DNA from: Diabrotica undecimpunctata
Lineage: Eukaryota; Arthropoda; Insecta; Coleoptera; Chrysomelidae
Length of the DNA stretch: 64,000 bases
Direction: 5' to 3'
Assembly: GCF_040954645.1 (NCBI RefSeq)
Contig: NC_092806.1
Coordinates: forward strand, 28,855,644 to 28,919,643
Both the position numbers and the translations under genes were made by a program. Below the pieces are notes generated by a model. That model saw only the letters and a list, made by a program, of their open reading frames with translations, made no database searches and was not told the DNA's origin. Numbering within the stretch: the stretch's first letter is position 1; each line of letters opens with the position of its first letter. Shown one piece after another: positions 1-11,641 of the stretch.

Positions 1-1150
1 TACACACTGGAACAACTGTTGGAAAAGAAAAAAGCAAAAAATAGAGATATACACTTGGCATTTGTGGATCTGAGAAAGGCGTATGACTCTGTACCAAGGT
101 CAGAACTATGGGAGGCAATGTACAAATTAGAAATACAGACGGAACTCATAGAAGCTACAAAAGCTCTGTATAAAGAAAATAAAGTGTCCATTAAAATGGG
201 AACAAGAATCATAGGAGACTTCACCACAACAAAAGGGCTCCTGCACGGTTGTTCCACATCTCCAACCCTATTCAAAATATACTTAGAGAAAGCCTTGACT
301 ACATGGAAAAGAAAATGCGAAGGCATGGGAGTACCGGTACGGAACGAATACCTATATACGTTAAGTTTTGCAGACGATCAAGTAGTGATTGCACAAGACC
401 AAGACGACCTCAGCTACATGATGAAGAAACTACAAGAAGAATATACCAAGGCTGGCCTAGATATTAACCTCGCGAAAACAGAGTACCTATCTACAAGTGA
501 AGAAGACATAGAAGATCTACAGATTGATGACAACGTAACAATCAAAGGAAAGGATAAATTCAAATACCTGGGGTTTATAATCACGAAAAAGGCAACAACA
601 GAGGAAGAAATTACACAAAGATTAGGACAAACAAGAACAGCAATCCGACAACTTAACTCAGTATGGTGGGATAGACACCTAAATATGAAGACAAAAACGC
701 AGATTTATAAAACATTAGTGCGAAGTATTATGACATATGGGGCCGAAAATTGGATCATAAACAAGAAAAACAGCAGTAAGATAATAGCAACAGAGATGGA
801 ATGCCTGCGAAGATGCTGCAGAGTAACAAGAATGGATAGGAGAAGTAATGACGAAATAAAGCAAAGAACATCAATAGAAACAGACATACTAACATATATA
901 GAACAAAAAAGACTAAAGTGGTATGGACATGTAAGAAGAGCTAGCGACAGCAGATGGATAAAAAGAATAACCGAATGGAGCCCCATAGGAAGGAGGAAAA
1001 GAGGACGACCCCGAAAATCCTGGAGGAACGAAGTAGACGACGCCATGAGTAAGAGAGGACTAAACGATGGAGAATGGAACAACAGAGAGAGATGGAAACG
1101 GTTGAGCGAGGGAAGGCAGTGAATACTGTAGAATCCCTAAATATATATAT
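1..1150 (+). mobile_element. Non-LTR retrotransposon, family A, 3' portion
   Basis: An open frame from 19 to a stop at 1122 encodes 367 residues of reverse transcriptase and C-terminal domain. Visible motifs are LAFVDLRKAYDSVP (RT motif A aspartate), LSFADDQVVIAQD (FADD catalytic box), KFKYLGFIIT, and a C-terminal [12 protein letters not shown] tail. The 5' part, including the endonuclease, lies off the window edge. The element ends in a short AT dinucleotide run at about 1140-1152. A second copy lies on the minus strand at 54289-55980. The frame is intact as far as seen. Confidence 0.9.
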
Positions 1151-1414
1151 TCCAGTGTTTATGCATTGCGACATCCTGTTGGTTAATTTAACTTCACTCT
1201 TATCTTGTCCAGGAGCGTCCTACTCTACTAGGATTTTTATCCATTCTGTTTATATGTTTTTCTCATTTTATTTTGTATTATTTTATTTTCTCATCGATTG
1301 AACAGATATTTACTTCTTGTAGTACGTTTCTCATTTCTTGTAGACGTCTTCATTTTTCTCTGTTAAGTTTTGTAATGTCTTTAACTCTTCCGAGAAATCT
1401 CCGAAATCCGGTCT

Positions 1415-2680
1415 GAGGTCCGATAAGTACTTAGCCTCACCGCCCGATGGCGCCACTATCTCAAGTGTAATCTACTACTACTATAGTGTAATACATTCTA
1501 GTAGACGGCTAATGTCAAAAATTTTAGCCGAATCGCGAATCGGACTAGTAGTTTTGTTTCGACCGCGTGTGAAAGCTGGCGTATCCACGGATTTTAGAAA
1601 AATGGAAAAAGAGCAATATAGGTCGGTGATTCGATTCTTGTTTTTGCATGGGAAATCGCGTAGCGAAATCAAAGAGCGCTTGGATGCTGTATACGGTGAC
1701 TCTTCTCGTTAGATGGCAACCCTCAAAAATTGGTTTAACGAGTTTCAACGTGTTTGCACGTCGGTTTTTGATGAACCACGCCCAGGTGCCCAGAAGTCCG
1801 CTACTACGGAGAATAACGTGACAAAAATCCACGATCTCATTATGGCAGACCGCCGACTGAAGGTACGCGAGATAGCTGAGATAGTAGGCATCTCAAAAGA
1901 CCGAGTATGTGATATCCTGCGTGGGCATGAGAAAGCTGTCGGCGCGATGATTGCCGCGTTAGCTCACTCCGGACAACAAGCTTAACCGTGAGACCACTTC
2001 AGAGCAGTGTTTGACGCTATTTAAGAGTAATTCGAAGGAATTTATTCGTCGTTTAGTAACCATTGACGAAGCATCAATCCATTGGTACACACCAGAGACC
2101 AAAAAATAGTCGAAACAGTGGCGGCACCCGGTGAACGTGCTCCGAAGGAGGCTAGACTGTTCTATCGGGGGGATCACAAGGGGTGATCTACGTTGATTAC
2201 CTGGAGAATGGCAAAACGCTAACAGGACTCTACTACGCCGAATTATTGGGCCGATTCGACGCCGAATTGCACAAAAAAAAACGACTCCAGTTAGCGAAGA
2301 AAAAAGTGCTCTTCCACCATGATAACGGACACGCTCATACCTCTGCCATCGACATGGCTAAATTAGTCGAATTGGGTTACGAACTGTTGTCCCATTCACC
2401 ATATTCTGTAGATTTGGTCCCATGTAACTTCTTTTTGTTTCCAAACTTGAAAAAGGCCCTCGCTGGCCAGAAATTTAAGTCAAAACAAGGGGTTATCGCC
2501 GTCACGGAAGATTACTTTGCGGACCTCGAGAAAACGTATTTTTCAGACAGGTTAAAGAAGTTGGAGCATCGCTGGGTCAAGTGCATCGAGCTAAAAGTAG
2601 ACTATGTTGAGAAATAAACCGTCAGTTTTCCAAAATTTTCGTTTTTCGTTTGCAGGCTCAGTACTTATCAGACCTCCCTA
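1415..2680 (+). mobile_element. Mariner transposon, decayed
   Basis: Imperfect terminal inverted repeats read GAGGTCCGATAAGTACTTAG at the left and, on the other strand, GAGGTCTGATAAGTACTGAG at the right. The transposase frame starts with MEKEQYRSVIRFLF at 1602. It meets a TAG at 1710, continues through a helix-turn-helix (KVREIAEIVGISKDRVCDIL), then breaks. It resumes through VTIDEASIHW, and the last part (2183-2617) has HHDNGHAHTS and PCNFFLFPN. In the DD34D family the third catalytic residue is aspartate. Here it is asparagine, exactly 34 residues after the second. Length fits a mariner. It cannot be active. Confidence 0.93.
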
Positions 2681-2782
2681 GTAGAATGGAATTCATTACC
2701 TAATACACTAGCACAAGACGGAGATGCACGTCTTAAGCCAATTCAAACATTGTTGCCAACTCTTCTCCTACAGTTTGTTATA

Positions 2783-2934
2783 ACTATTTTATTTACAATG
2801 AGAATACAATTTCTGTTTAGTTATTATTGTTGTTTGTTATGCTCTTTAAACTTTCAATTAACAAAGTACGTTGAAGAAAAAAAAATGCATTAAAAGAGAG
2901 TTATGACTATTTTATTTACAATGAGAATACAATT
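2783..2934. repeat. Exact 29-bp direct repeat pair
   Basis: The sequence ACTATTTTATTTACAATGAG plus nine more bases occurs at 2783-2811 and again at 2906-2934, with 94 unrelated bases between. No coding frame is associated. It may mark the edges of a small insertion or a slippage duplication. Confidence 0.75.
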
Positions 2935-3289
2935 GTTGTTACGGGTTGAAACGGGTCAAAATGAATGGTATTTTTTGCAGATTCATATATTTGAGATAGT
3001 TATCCAAATAGTTACGTGGATTACTACATTTATTTATGCTAATTCTGTTATTTTCCGATAAACAAACTGTAACCCGCAGTGGTAAATCATTCTTTGCAAA
3101 TTAGTTACTTCTGCCTTAAAGTGTTAGTATCTACATAGTCCTGCCTTAAATATTGATACGGTATTTAACTAAAAAAATTTAAACTACTGAGTTTATTTGA
3201 AAAATTTTTAAACAATCTGTTACTAATATAATAAACTACAAACTACCAAAAATTATTCAAAATGGCCGCTATTTACGTGAATACAGCGC

Positions 3290-3880
3290 CTAAGCCTGTT
3301 AGTCCATTTATCAAACGCTGTACGACCGACACCCATAGGTACATTGTTCACAACTTTCCGCCTCCTCTCTTTTAAAAAGGCAACAAACTGGATACCTCTA
3401 ATCAAACCTCTAATCTCAAATTTCTCGATAATTAAACATCTTTTTGCAGAAATCATATCCCATTACCCCAACTACTTACAAATCTTTACCGACGCCTCTA
3501 AAACCCCAGATGGACATGCTGCTACTTACTATTCTGATGAAGAAAACTCATACATCTTACACTTACCTACAAATTTTAGTATACTCACAGGCGAGACCTC
3601 ATCGATATTAAAAACCTTTTACTCTTTTCAAAACGAGTAACACGATGAAGTGCGTCATCATTACAGATTCACTTAATGCTTTATTGAAATTAAATCAAAT
3701 TTATACAACAAATCCCATTATACAAGCAATAAAAAATGAATTAGAAATACTTCATTCCATGGGAAAGCTTTCATTTGGGTATCACCGCACACTGGAATCT
3801 GGGAAAATGAAAAAGCAGATCAACTAGCAACTACTTAAGTATTAACTTAGAAGATACTACAAAACTTACAAAATATCCTT
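3290..3880 (+). mobile_element. Non-LTR retrotransposon RNase H domain, left half of a split copy
   Basis: Two frames encode an RNase H domain. The first contains LQIFTDASKTPDG (first catalytic aspartate) and LTGETSSILKTF (catalytic glutamate region). After a frame break the second gives VIITDSLNALLKL (third catalytic aspartate) and a degraded ESGKMKKQ end. Jockey-group elements carry such a domain after the RT. The copy is interrupted at 3881 by a THAP-coding insertion and resumes after 4576. Confidence 0.8.
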
Positions 3881-4576
3881 ATTCGCTTCGTGCGTGACCA
3901 TGGTAGGGGTACTTTGAAACGATGCCAGCGTGCGTAGCGGCGAAATATGACAAAATTGGCCCTACCTTTTTAAGCATAAATTTTATCAAAAATGTGTGCC
4001 AATACATATTGCGTATTTAATTGTGCTAATAATAGCAAAAATGGTAAGTGTAGTTTTTATAGGTTCCCAAAGATTACATATAAATTAGAGAAAAGAAAAA
4101 GATGGATCCGTGCTATTAATATAAAGAAGTAAATATCACATGACTTAATTTTTATGCAATTGAAATAGGAAAAATTTAAATATTTACCTTAAATGATATT
4201 TTATAAGGCTTCAAGCTAACTGCAGAGTGCCTGATGACTTTAGCTTTTATATTATTACTTTTACTATTACTGTTTTTAAATATATGTTTTTTCACGTGAA
4301 AAACTTGATTTGTCAGTACGAGATTTTTCCCTTTCTTTTCCGTTTGTGGTTGAAAAGATATATTATGATGAATTTTGAGAAACCCAGTTTTTAATACTAC
4401 ATTTATTTTGTACATAAACTAAAAAAATATAATTAAAAAGTTAATTATCAATAATTGTCAATTAGCATGTATTTAACAATGTCAAACATATGTCATATGT
4501 TTAACCTGAAAATTGGTAGGTCCAAAACTGTCAGATGAAGGCGGTAGGTGTCGCGTCAGTCACGCACGGAGCGAAT
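3881..4576 (+). mobile_element. Small DNA transposon carrying a THAP-domain start
   Basis: Near-identical inverted ends, ATTCGCTTCGTGCGTGAC (left) and ATTCGCTCCGTGCGTGAC (right, other strand), bound about 700 bases. Inside, 3992-4132 encodes 46 residues from ATG to stop with CANTYCVFNCANNSKNG, SFYRFPKI and KRKRWIRAI. This is the N-terminal half of a THAP zinc finger: the first cysteine pair and the FYRFP and W motifs are present, the final C..H pair is missing. THAP domains bind DNA in P-element-type transposases (family knowledge). No clear target duplication was seen. Probably a deleted, non-autonomous copy. Confidence 0.65.
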
Positions 4577-4975
4577 AGTGACATGAAACATCTGATTAAA
4601 GTTCATTGCAATAATATTTGTCAACATGACTGGGGAAATTCAGCAACCAAATTAAACCCAATATGCCCAAAGGTGAACAGCTCTTTGAATAACTCCACAA
4701 GTAGACGAGATCAAGTAATTATGAACCGTTTAAGAATTGGTTATACTGCTGGCACCCACAAATTTTTAATCAGTAAAGATCCACTACCAATTTGCAACAA
4801 CTGCTCCACTTCATTGACAGTGAAACACTTCCCGTTTGAGTGCCCATATTTCCAAAATCAAGGAATAATGCATGGAATTTCAGACGACCTCAAATCCATC
4901 CAGACAGATAAAAATTTAAATGTATTAAATTATTTAAGAGGTATAAAATTGTATTATACTATTGAATATACATAA
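4577..4975 (+). mobile_element. Non-LTR retrotransposon C-terminus, right half of the split copy
   Basis: The open frame continues with MNRLRIGYTAGTHKFLIS, then PICNNCSTSLTVKHFPFECP, and a stop before 4976. This C..C...H....C cluster with the RLRIGHT-type motif closes the C-terminus of Jockey-group polyproteins after RNase H. Together with 3290-3880 it makes one element split by the THAP-coding insertion. Confidence 0.82.
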
Positions 4976-5410
4976 TCATATTAAAATTATTGTGTTTGTC
5001 ATCCCACTAATAACCCTGCGTGATTGATGTGGAAAAAGTGTTTTAAATAAAAAAAAACCCTTTTTGTCATTCAAATATTAATTACATTCCCCTGGTTACA
5101 GTCCTCTATAGAACAATATCCACTTACATAGAGAATATAGGGATAGAACAGCTTCAAATCGTATAGAGATGTCTATAAATGTAGCATAATTTATAATGTC
5201 ATGATATTTTAACTACAAATTGGTCCCCACATCTCATTTTATAACATTTAATTAATTAGTTACCTGAAGAATTTAGAAGAAATTGAGTTGTTTTTAGCTT
5301 AAACATTATATTTTCTGTTCTGAATTCAAATAAATTATTAAAATGAAAGTTTACGAAAATAAATTGATTGTATTCATTAATATTATTACAATAATGTATT
5401 TTTATTTCAG

Positions 5411-5584
5411 ACAAATATGATAAGTATAGAAGCTTTGCCAAAAATAATAGATAGTAGTCAACTGACATCTGACTTAGAAGGTACTTTGTCTTATGATCAT
5501 GCTCACTGGCTGGAAGTTAGATTAGCCATTGAAGAGTTCGCTTGGCAAGCCGCTGACCTTCTTGATAGACTGGACGATTTGCAG
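5411..5584 (+). CDS. trio: Trio exon: end of SEC14 domain and start of spectrin repeat 1
   Basis: This 58-codon exon is in phase 0 at both ends. It is bounded by a pyrimidine-rich tract ending TTTCAG and a GTAAAT donor. The translation contains ALPKIIDSSQLTSDLEG, then YDHAHWLEVRLAIEEF, then ADLLDRLDDLQ. That matches the junction of the SEC14/CRAL-TRIO domain with the first spectrin repeat in the Trio/Kalirin family. Those proteins are large Rho-family GEFs acting in axon guidance and cell migration (family knowledge). The SEC14 body and the initiator methionine must lie upstream of this window. The inserted RTE-like element begins only about 20 bases after the donor. Homology call is firm; choice between trio and kalirin rests on insects having a single family member. 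Confidence 0.92.
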
Positions 5585-5599
5585 GTAAATATTAGTTTC

Positions 5600-8175
5600 T
5601 TTCTAATCATAATTTTAGGAGACTTTAACACCAAAGTAGGGTCATCTAACAAAAATATTGAAGGAGTGCTGGACAACAAATTGGCTGGGACAGAGAAATG
5701 AGAATGGCGACCTTCTAGTGGAGTTCTGTGAAGAACAACATCTTACAATTACAAACACGTTCTATCTACATCATCCACGGAGATTATACACACGGCACAT
5801 CCCTGATGGACGAACAAGAAATCAAATAGACTACATCCTAATAAGATCAAGATGGAAGTCATCGGCCGTCAACTGTGAACGTTCGACTTCGTTTTAAAGT
5901 CCCCAAAAGAAGACCCCTAAGAAAAGGCATGTCTCTAAATCCATTAAAAATCAATGACTTCCAACAAAACCTAGAAGAAGTTCTTTCTTTAGACCAAGTA
6001 GATAATGACCCTGAGAGCACTTTGATCTATCTCAAAGATAAGGTAATCGAGGCTGCAAAAGACTGTGAGGCAGCGGTTTCCACGGGCTGTAAGCCGTGGA
6101 TATCCGATAATACGTGGACTGTGATTAAACGCAGTAAAGAACATAAAACTAGATACGGAACAAACGATGAATACAGAGCGTTATCGAAAGAAATCAGAAA
6201 ACAGTGCCGCAAATACAAACAAACCGAGGGATTTATTTCAGAAGATCAAACTCCTTACCAGAGAATTTAAATCTCAAACGTGGTCTGTAATAGATAAGGA
6301 GGGTAATCTAAAGATCGATACTGACAAAATATTGGAAACATGGCGAAACTACTATGGCAGGCTATATAAAAATAAAGACTTACCAGCAGAAATCAGTGAC
6401 CCTCTGACTACCCTAGAGAACCTACTGTCTTAGGTCTGCTTGCCATTATGCTAAATTCAGTACTGAATTCAGTACTAAAAATATTGTATCTACAAATTAG
6501 ATGCGCGCTTCGATTCAGTTCTAAAATTTAGAACATGTTCTAATTTCTTGTATTAAAAATAATGAAATATTAACTAAAAGTGAGATTATTCTCAACTATT
6601 CGTAACAATTTTTTAAACAAAATATTATTCATTTGTAACAGGTTTTTATATGCCAAAGGATCTTCTACTAATAATTTTTCATTCAACATATTTAATATTC
6701 CTTTGCCTAACCTTCTTCTCTCGATCCATTTTTTTCTCCTACATGCTAATTAAAATTAAGATAGTTGCAAACACACATTTTTCATACTAAATCGACTCGC
6801 GCAACTAACTAATATTTTTAGTACTGAAATCAGTATTGAAATTAGCATAATGGCAAGCGAACCTTACTCGCTGAAGTCAAAGGTGCGATTAAATCGCTAA
6901 AGAGAAATAAATCCCCAGGTATTGAATCAATACCAGATGAAATACTACAGTTACTAGGTAACAAAGGATTACATATCATCCATTCTATCTGTATCGCTGT
7001 TTGGAAACCTTGCTGCATATCATCAAAAACAGATTAAAAACCTATCTCCATTACCAAATTCTATGATTCGTTGACTACCAAAAGGCATTTGATTGTGTAA
7101 ACTGAAAATGTGGTACATTTTAATATAAATGGGCACAACAATGTACCTGGTGACACTTATTAAAAATCTGTACCAGTTCAATATAGCAACAGTACGACTA
7201 GGTCAGAGAAGTTCTCAAACCAATTCAAGACCGAGAGGGTGTTAGACAAGGATGCGTGTTGTCACATGACTTATTCAACATTTATGGTGAACATGTCATG
7301 AGGATGGCTTTAGATGGATGAGCCGGTGTAGTAACATTTACTGGTAGGAAAATCTCCAATTTAAGATTTGCTGATGACACTACACTTATAGCAGCAAATG
7401 GGCAAGAAATGTTTTTGCGTCAGTTTTGTCCATCTCGGGTCTAGTATAACTAACGATGGTATCTATGAAGCAGAAGTTGGGAGATGTATTGGTATGGCAA
7501 AAAATGCGGTGAGCCGCCTCACTAAAGTTTGGAAGGACAGATCTTTCTCCCAAAATATCAAGATGAGACAGGTGAATGCCCTTGTATTCTCAATATTTCT
7601 GTACTTGGCAGAGACTTGGACTCTTCGCGGACGCGACCGCCAAAAAATTAATACTTTTGATGTGTGGAGCTGGAGAATAATGCTGCGCATACCTTGGATA
7701 GCTTATAAGACAAACGTTTCCATTCTAAACCAACGCGAGATTAAAAAAAGGTGTCCACAATATTTCTGCAATGTATTCTGCAATTTTTCGGTCACGTAGT
7801 TCGCAGAGGTGACGATAGTTTGGAGAGATTAATTGTTTCTGGAAACGTTCCGGGGAGAAGATAAAGAGGACGAACACCAACTAGACGGTCCGACCAAATT
7901 AAGAATTCAGCTGGAAACTCATTCTGCAAAGCTCTCAGAGCAGCTGAAGGTAGCAGAAGAGCAGCTGAAAAATTGTTAGGAATCTTGGAAGAAATCACGA
8001 TCCTCAGTAATGGGGAAACGACAAGAGAGATTAGTTTCTTCACTTTTCTTAGTGCTTTTCTTTATTTTCTATTTCTATTTTATTTGATAGAGAAGAGGAC
8101 ATTTGATAGCATAGGCTTGTTTCATTGAGTTCCATAAAATACTAAAGTCTAAAAGTTGCGTATTAAAGATAGATG
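5600..8175 (+). mobile_element. RTE-like non-LTR retrotransposon, decayed, interrupted by a MITE
   Basis: The order is that of an RTE-type polyprotein with many breaks. First comes endonuclease (ILGDFNTKVGSSN; ITNTFYLHHPRRLYTRHIPD; TRNQIDYILI). A linker follows, then RT start (KSLKRNKSPGIESIPDEIL), motif A (VDYQKAFDCV), RQGCVL, and RFADDTTLIAAN. The C-terminal part is at 7398-7799 (HLGSSITNDG, LYLAETWTL). It ends near 8175 in a GATGATGATAA run, typical of RTE 3' ends. It starts about 20 bases after a trio splice donor, so it is 5' truncated. A MITE splits it at 6433-6863. Confidence 0.88.
6433..6863. mobile_element. PIF/Harbinger-type MITE with TTA target duplication
   Basis: The ends are long inverted repeats of about 53 bases with roughly five mismatches. 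The left begins GGTCTGCTTGCCATTATGCT and the right, on the other strand, GGTTCGCTTGCCATTATGCT. Both sides are flanked by TTA (6430-6432 and 6864-6866), the 3-bp duplication typical of PIF/Harbinger elements. There is no coding capacity in the 431 bases. It interrupts the RTE-like element, so it is the younger insertion. Confidence 0.88.
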
Positions 8176-8760
8176 ATGATAATATCCAGGAAAATGTAGT
8201 CGATGATGTCTTCGAATGAGTGGATGAAAAAATATTTATATATGCATAGTTTCTGGTAGTTATTGTTACAGGTCCTAATCTCTGAAGCTATTAAAATTTT
8301 TATTTCAGTTTAACTGCTTTCTTCAGGAAGCCACAAATGTCATTTTCTGCCCCGTATATATTTTTTGTAAACGTCTTGTAAAACGAACCGAAGCAGCAGA
8401 TTTTAATTTATCGTATTCAGAAGCACGCATGTGACTGCGTTTACTACTCCGCGTAGTGTGTGTGTTTCAATCTTTTTTTATTTTATCATACCTATGCGCG
8501 ATCCACCACGCCATTCGTAGTCCGTGATAAGAGAGCTATGCTTCCAACAAAGCGCGAGTTAATAAACACTTACAGGTTAATACAACTCCTTTTTTAAAAT
8601 ATTCTTTTTTGAAAAGGATTTCCAGAGTCGAAATCAAAACGTCAAAATTAAACATAAAATGTAATTTTTATTATTGTGGTTTAACCCCATATAATATCAA
8701 TATTTATATTTAGTACATACTATAGTTTTATGCTTTTTTATTTCTATTTTGTAATTTTAG
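8176..8760. other. Intron stretch without genes
   Basis: AT-rich intron sequence. A motif around 8610-8660 (GATTTCCAGAGTCGAAATCA...AACGTCAAAAT) recurs in similar form at about 21070-21110, suggesting a dispersed repeat. No open frame or RNA gene was recognised. Confidence 0.5.
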
Positions 8761-8881
8761 GAGGATTTAGCTAGGAACGACTTCGCTGAAGACGTTAGTG
8801 GCGCCAAACACAAAATCGACCTACATAATGAAATGAAGAAGAAAATTATGAAGGCACCAGTTGATGATATCGATTTATTAG
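8761..8881 (+). CDS. trio: Trio exon: spectrin repeat 1, second part
   Basis: A 121-base exon follows a TTTTAG acceptor and ends at a GTAATT donor. It enters in phase 0 directly after the LQ codons of the previous exon and leaves after one base of a glycine codon. The translation holds KHKIDLHNEMKKKIMKAPVD followed by DIDLLG. It aligns with the vertebrate Trio segment in which a helix ends in KAPIEDLDLEGQ. The exon is too short and split to be seen as a long open frame. It was placed by splice sites, phase and family similarity. Confidence 0.88.
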
Positions 8882-10590
8882 GTAATTTTTTTTATATCTT
8901 ACATAAGATCCTTTGTTCTATTGTTTAATAATCAAGAAAAAAAGCTAATATTTCTTTGGTCAAAATTTTAGAATCTTCTAAAAGTTACCTTGGTAATTGT
9001 TTTAGCTTGATACTTTTTATAAAAATAAAGGTAAAAGTAAAGTTTTACTGAAAATAACAAACCGTGTTTGATATTCATAAATATTCACCTGCTCTTAGGA
9101 AAACTATAAGTGTCCATCTGAAAAGTGTAAAATATTATAATTAATATGAGCACATGATAACCATTTATTTATCAATAATTTATTACTCAGTAATTAAAAT
9201 AATCATATCTGAGATGCAATTTTATGTTGCACACTCTTTTTAAAGTGAATTTATTAGTCGAACGTCAAAATACGAAAGGAAAACAAGGTAGAAATGATTC
9301 GGAACTTTAAATTTTATAATCGATAGCAGTAAATAAAGTGAAGTCATGCAATTAGTTGCCAATGTTCGAGGAAGACAAAACAGTGAAAGAATATAATATT
9401 TATGTATTGTTGTGCCCTACTTTTGCAAAAGGTTATTAATAATTAGTACATCACTTTATTGCTTATTAATGGTATGGAATTGTTTGTTTGTGACGTTTCG
9501 TCTGCGATTGAGGTAGACAGTATTAAAGGCGATATGCGGTGGACTTAACTTCCTTTCGCTCACTAGTTGTTCAAATACCGATCCATGTGCGTTGGTTTTG
9601 ATATACTCTTCATTTTGTTCTTTGGATATTTATTCTACAAAACCGTCTATAAATTCACTATGGTGTGTTGTAATTCCATGGTGAATTGTGGTGTAGGACC
9701 TTGATTGGGGCTTACTTGAGGACAGAGCCAGAGTGTGCGACTGGGGTGGCCTCTCTGCTCGGTCTTTTGTTCCTTTCTGGGCCAACTTTTACCTTTTGTT
9801 TACCTTGCATTAATGATATCACAATACCCTAAACTAGAGTTTGCCAGCTCTGTGGTGCATCCTGTGTATTTTGTATTGTTGCGTGCGTGTGCCTGTGTGC
9901 ATGCATACGTGTGAGTGTGTATGTTATGTTCCATTAACAAATCTATATTCATTATTCTTTATATCCATAGCACATTCGCTATTTGACATTGGGCACGTCT
10001 GTCCTGCGCGAAGTACTCGAGACTTAATAATCAGTCTCAGACCGGCCTGGGGCCATAGAGCTTAGTGAATTTAGCAATCAACAAAAATGTAGATTGCCGT
10101 TTACCATGGATTAGAAAAGTGTAATTTACATACCACCTGATTATCTGATTTCTTTAAAACACAATTTTAAAGAAAATAAAATAGTCTAAAACGTTTAAAT
10201 CCTTTTGGTTATTTTTGTAACATACCTACGAGTATATTGGAGAGTTATTTGTCATTAATGTAATAAAATTCATAAGCAAGGTCATTCAAAGTCAAATTTC
10301 ATGTGACTCTCTAAAGCACTATCTAAGATAATGAATTTACGACAGAAAGAATTAGACAGTCGTTAAGATTAATATAGTAAGGATAGACAAATGTTCCATG
10401 TTTATCTGACTAAAAATTATTGAGGACAATGTCATAACAGTACTAAATATTTAAAAGTTTCGACGTCAAGGGCATAAAAGCTCATGTACCGACAATATAC
10501 AGCTGTAAATAAAAATATTAAAGCGTAATCCTCAAATAAGCACACATCTTTCTGTCTTTTGAATTTGGATGTGGATACAAAGTGTGAAGA
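8882..10590. other. Intron stretch without genes
   Basis: AT-rich intron. The only visible structure is an impure GT/TG-rich tract at about 9878-9925. Longer frames here (for example 9841-10065) show no recognisable protein similarity. Confidence 0.5.
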
Positions 10591-10599
10591 CGTAATTTC

Positions 10600-11541
10600 T
10601 GCAGATACAAATTAGAGCGACATAATATTTCTATTTCTGAAAAGCTTTTAAGTATTCTTAAGACCAAAAACATAGATAGTAGAGATCTACAAATTATATC
10701 GAATCTGTATAAAAATCAGAAAGCAAGAATAAGAGTCGAAGGAGAACTGACAGAGAAAGTAAGTATACCTAGAGGAGTTCGACAAGGATGCATACTTTCA
10801 CCACTCTTATTCAATGTCTACAGTGAAGTGATATTTCAAGAAGCTGTATTGGATATTGTGGAAGGTATTTTGGTCAACGGAAATAGCGTTAATAATATTA
10901 GATATGCGGACGATACGGTCATATTTGCAAGTGACATGGAAGATCTACAGTACATAATACAACATGTATACAATACATGTCAAAGGTACGAACTGCAAAT
11001 GAATCTCAAGAAAACGAAATCAATGATATTCTTAAAAAAACAACAAAATGTAGATAACCTGGTCATCAATAATACAACGATCGAAAGAGTAACAACACAT
11101 AAATATTTAGGAACGTGGCTAACCGAAGATGGAGATCAAACAAAAGAAATCAGATCTAGAATAGAAATGGCAAGAAACACGTTCATAAAATTGAAGAACT
11201 TACTTTGCAACCGTAACCTTAATCTAGAGATCCGCACAAGAATGGGACGTTGTTACGTTTTTTCCACTTTACTATACGGAATGGAAGCGTGGACAATAAA
11301 ACAGTCTGAAATAAAAAAATTAAACTCCTTTGAGATGTGGTGCTACAGGAGAATCCACAGAATATCGTGGACTGAAAAAGTAAATAATATAGAGGTGTTA
11401 CAAAGAATGAAGAAAGAATGTAAAGTCATAAAAACTGTTAAAATTAGAAAGACTCAATATCTGGGTCATATAATGAGGGGCGAGAAGTACGTATTACTTA
11501 GATTAATTATGCAAGGGAAGAGAAACCCAGGACGACTATAG
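10600..11541 (+). mobile_element. Non-LTR retrotransposon RT fragment, family C
   Basis: The frame carries ARIRVEGELTEKVSIPRGVR, QGCILSPLLFNVYSE (RT motif B), IRYADDTVIFASDMEDL (YADD box), HKYLGTWLTEDG, and C-terminal RKTQYLGHIMRGEKY. It is 5' truncated and stops at 11541, 100 bases before a trio exon. Relatives are at 12120 and 33860 (minus), 35240 (minus) and 51617 (plus). The motifs resemble RTE-group elements of insects; clade assignment is tentative. Confidence 0.88.
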
Positions 11542-11641
11542 TTCTGAGATCATTCGTCACGATCTTAACTTTCAGATAAATTTTTATACAGCTTTTTTTA
11601 CATTATCCAAACAATACACTAACGTTTATATTATATTTTAG

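Noticed and set aside
705..1301. Overlapping frames on both strands around the first retroelement's C-terminus
   Set aside because: They are shadows of the RT frame ending at 1122; their translations are hydrophobic or low complexity without family motifs.
4176..4415. 79-residue minus-strand frame inside the THAP-bearing element
   Set aside because: Lysine/asparagine-rich with no recognisable domain; opposite strand to the THAP start, so treated as chance.
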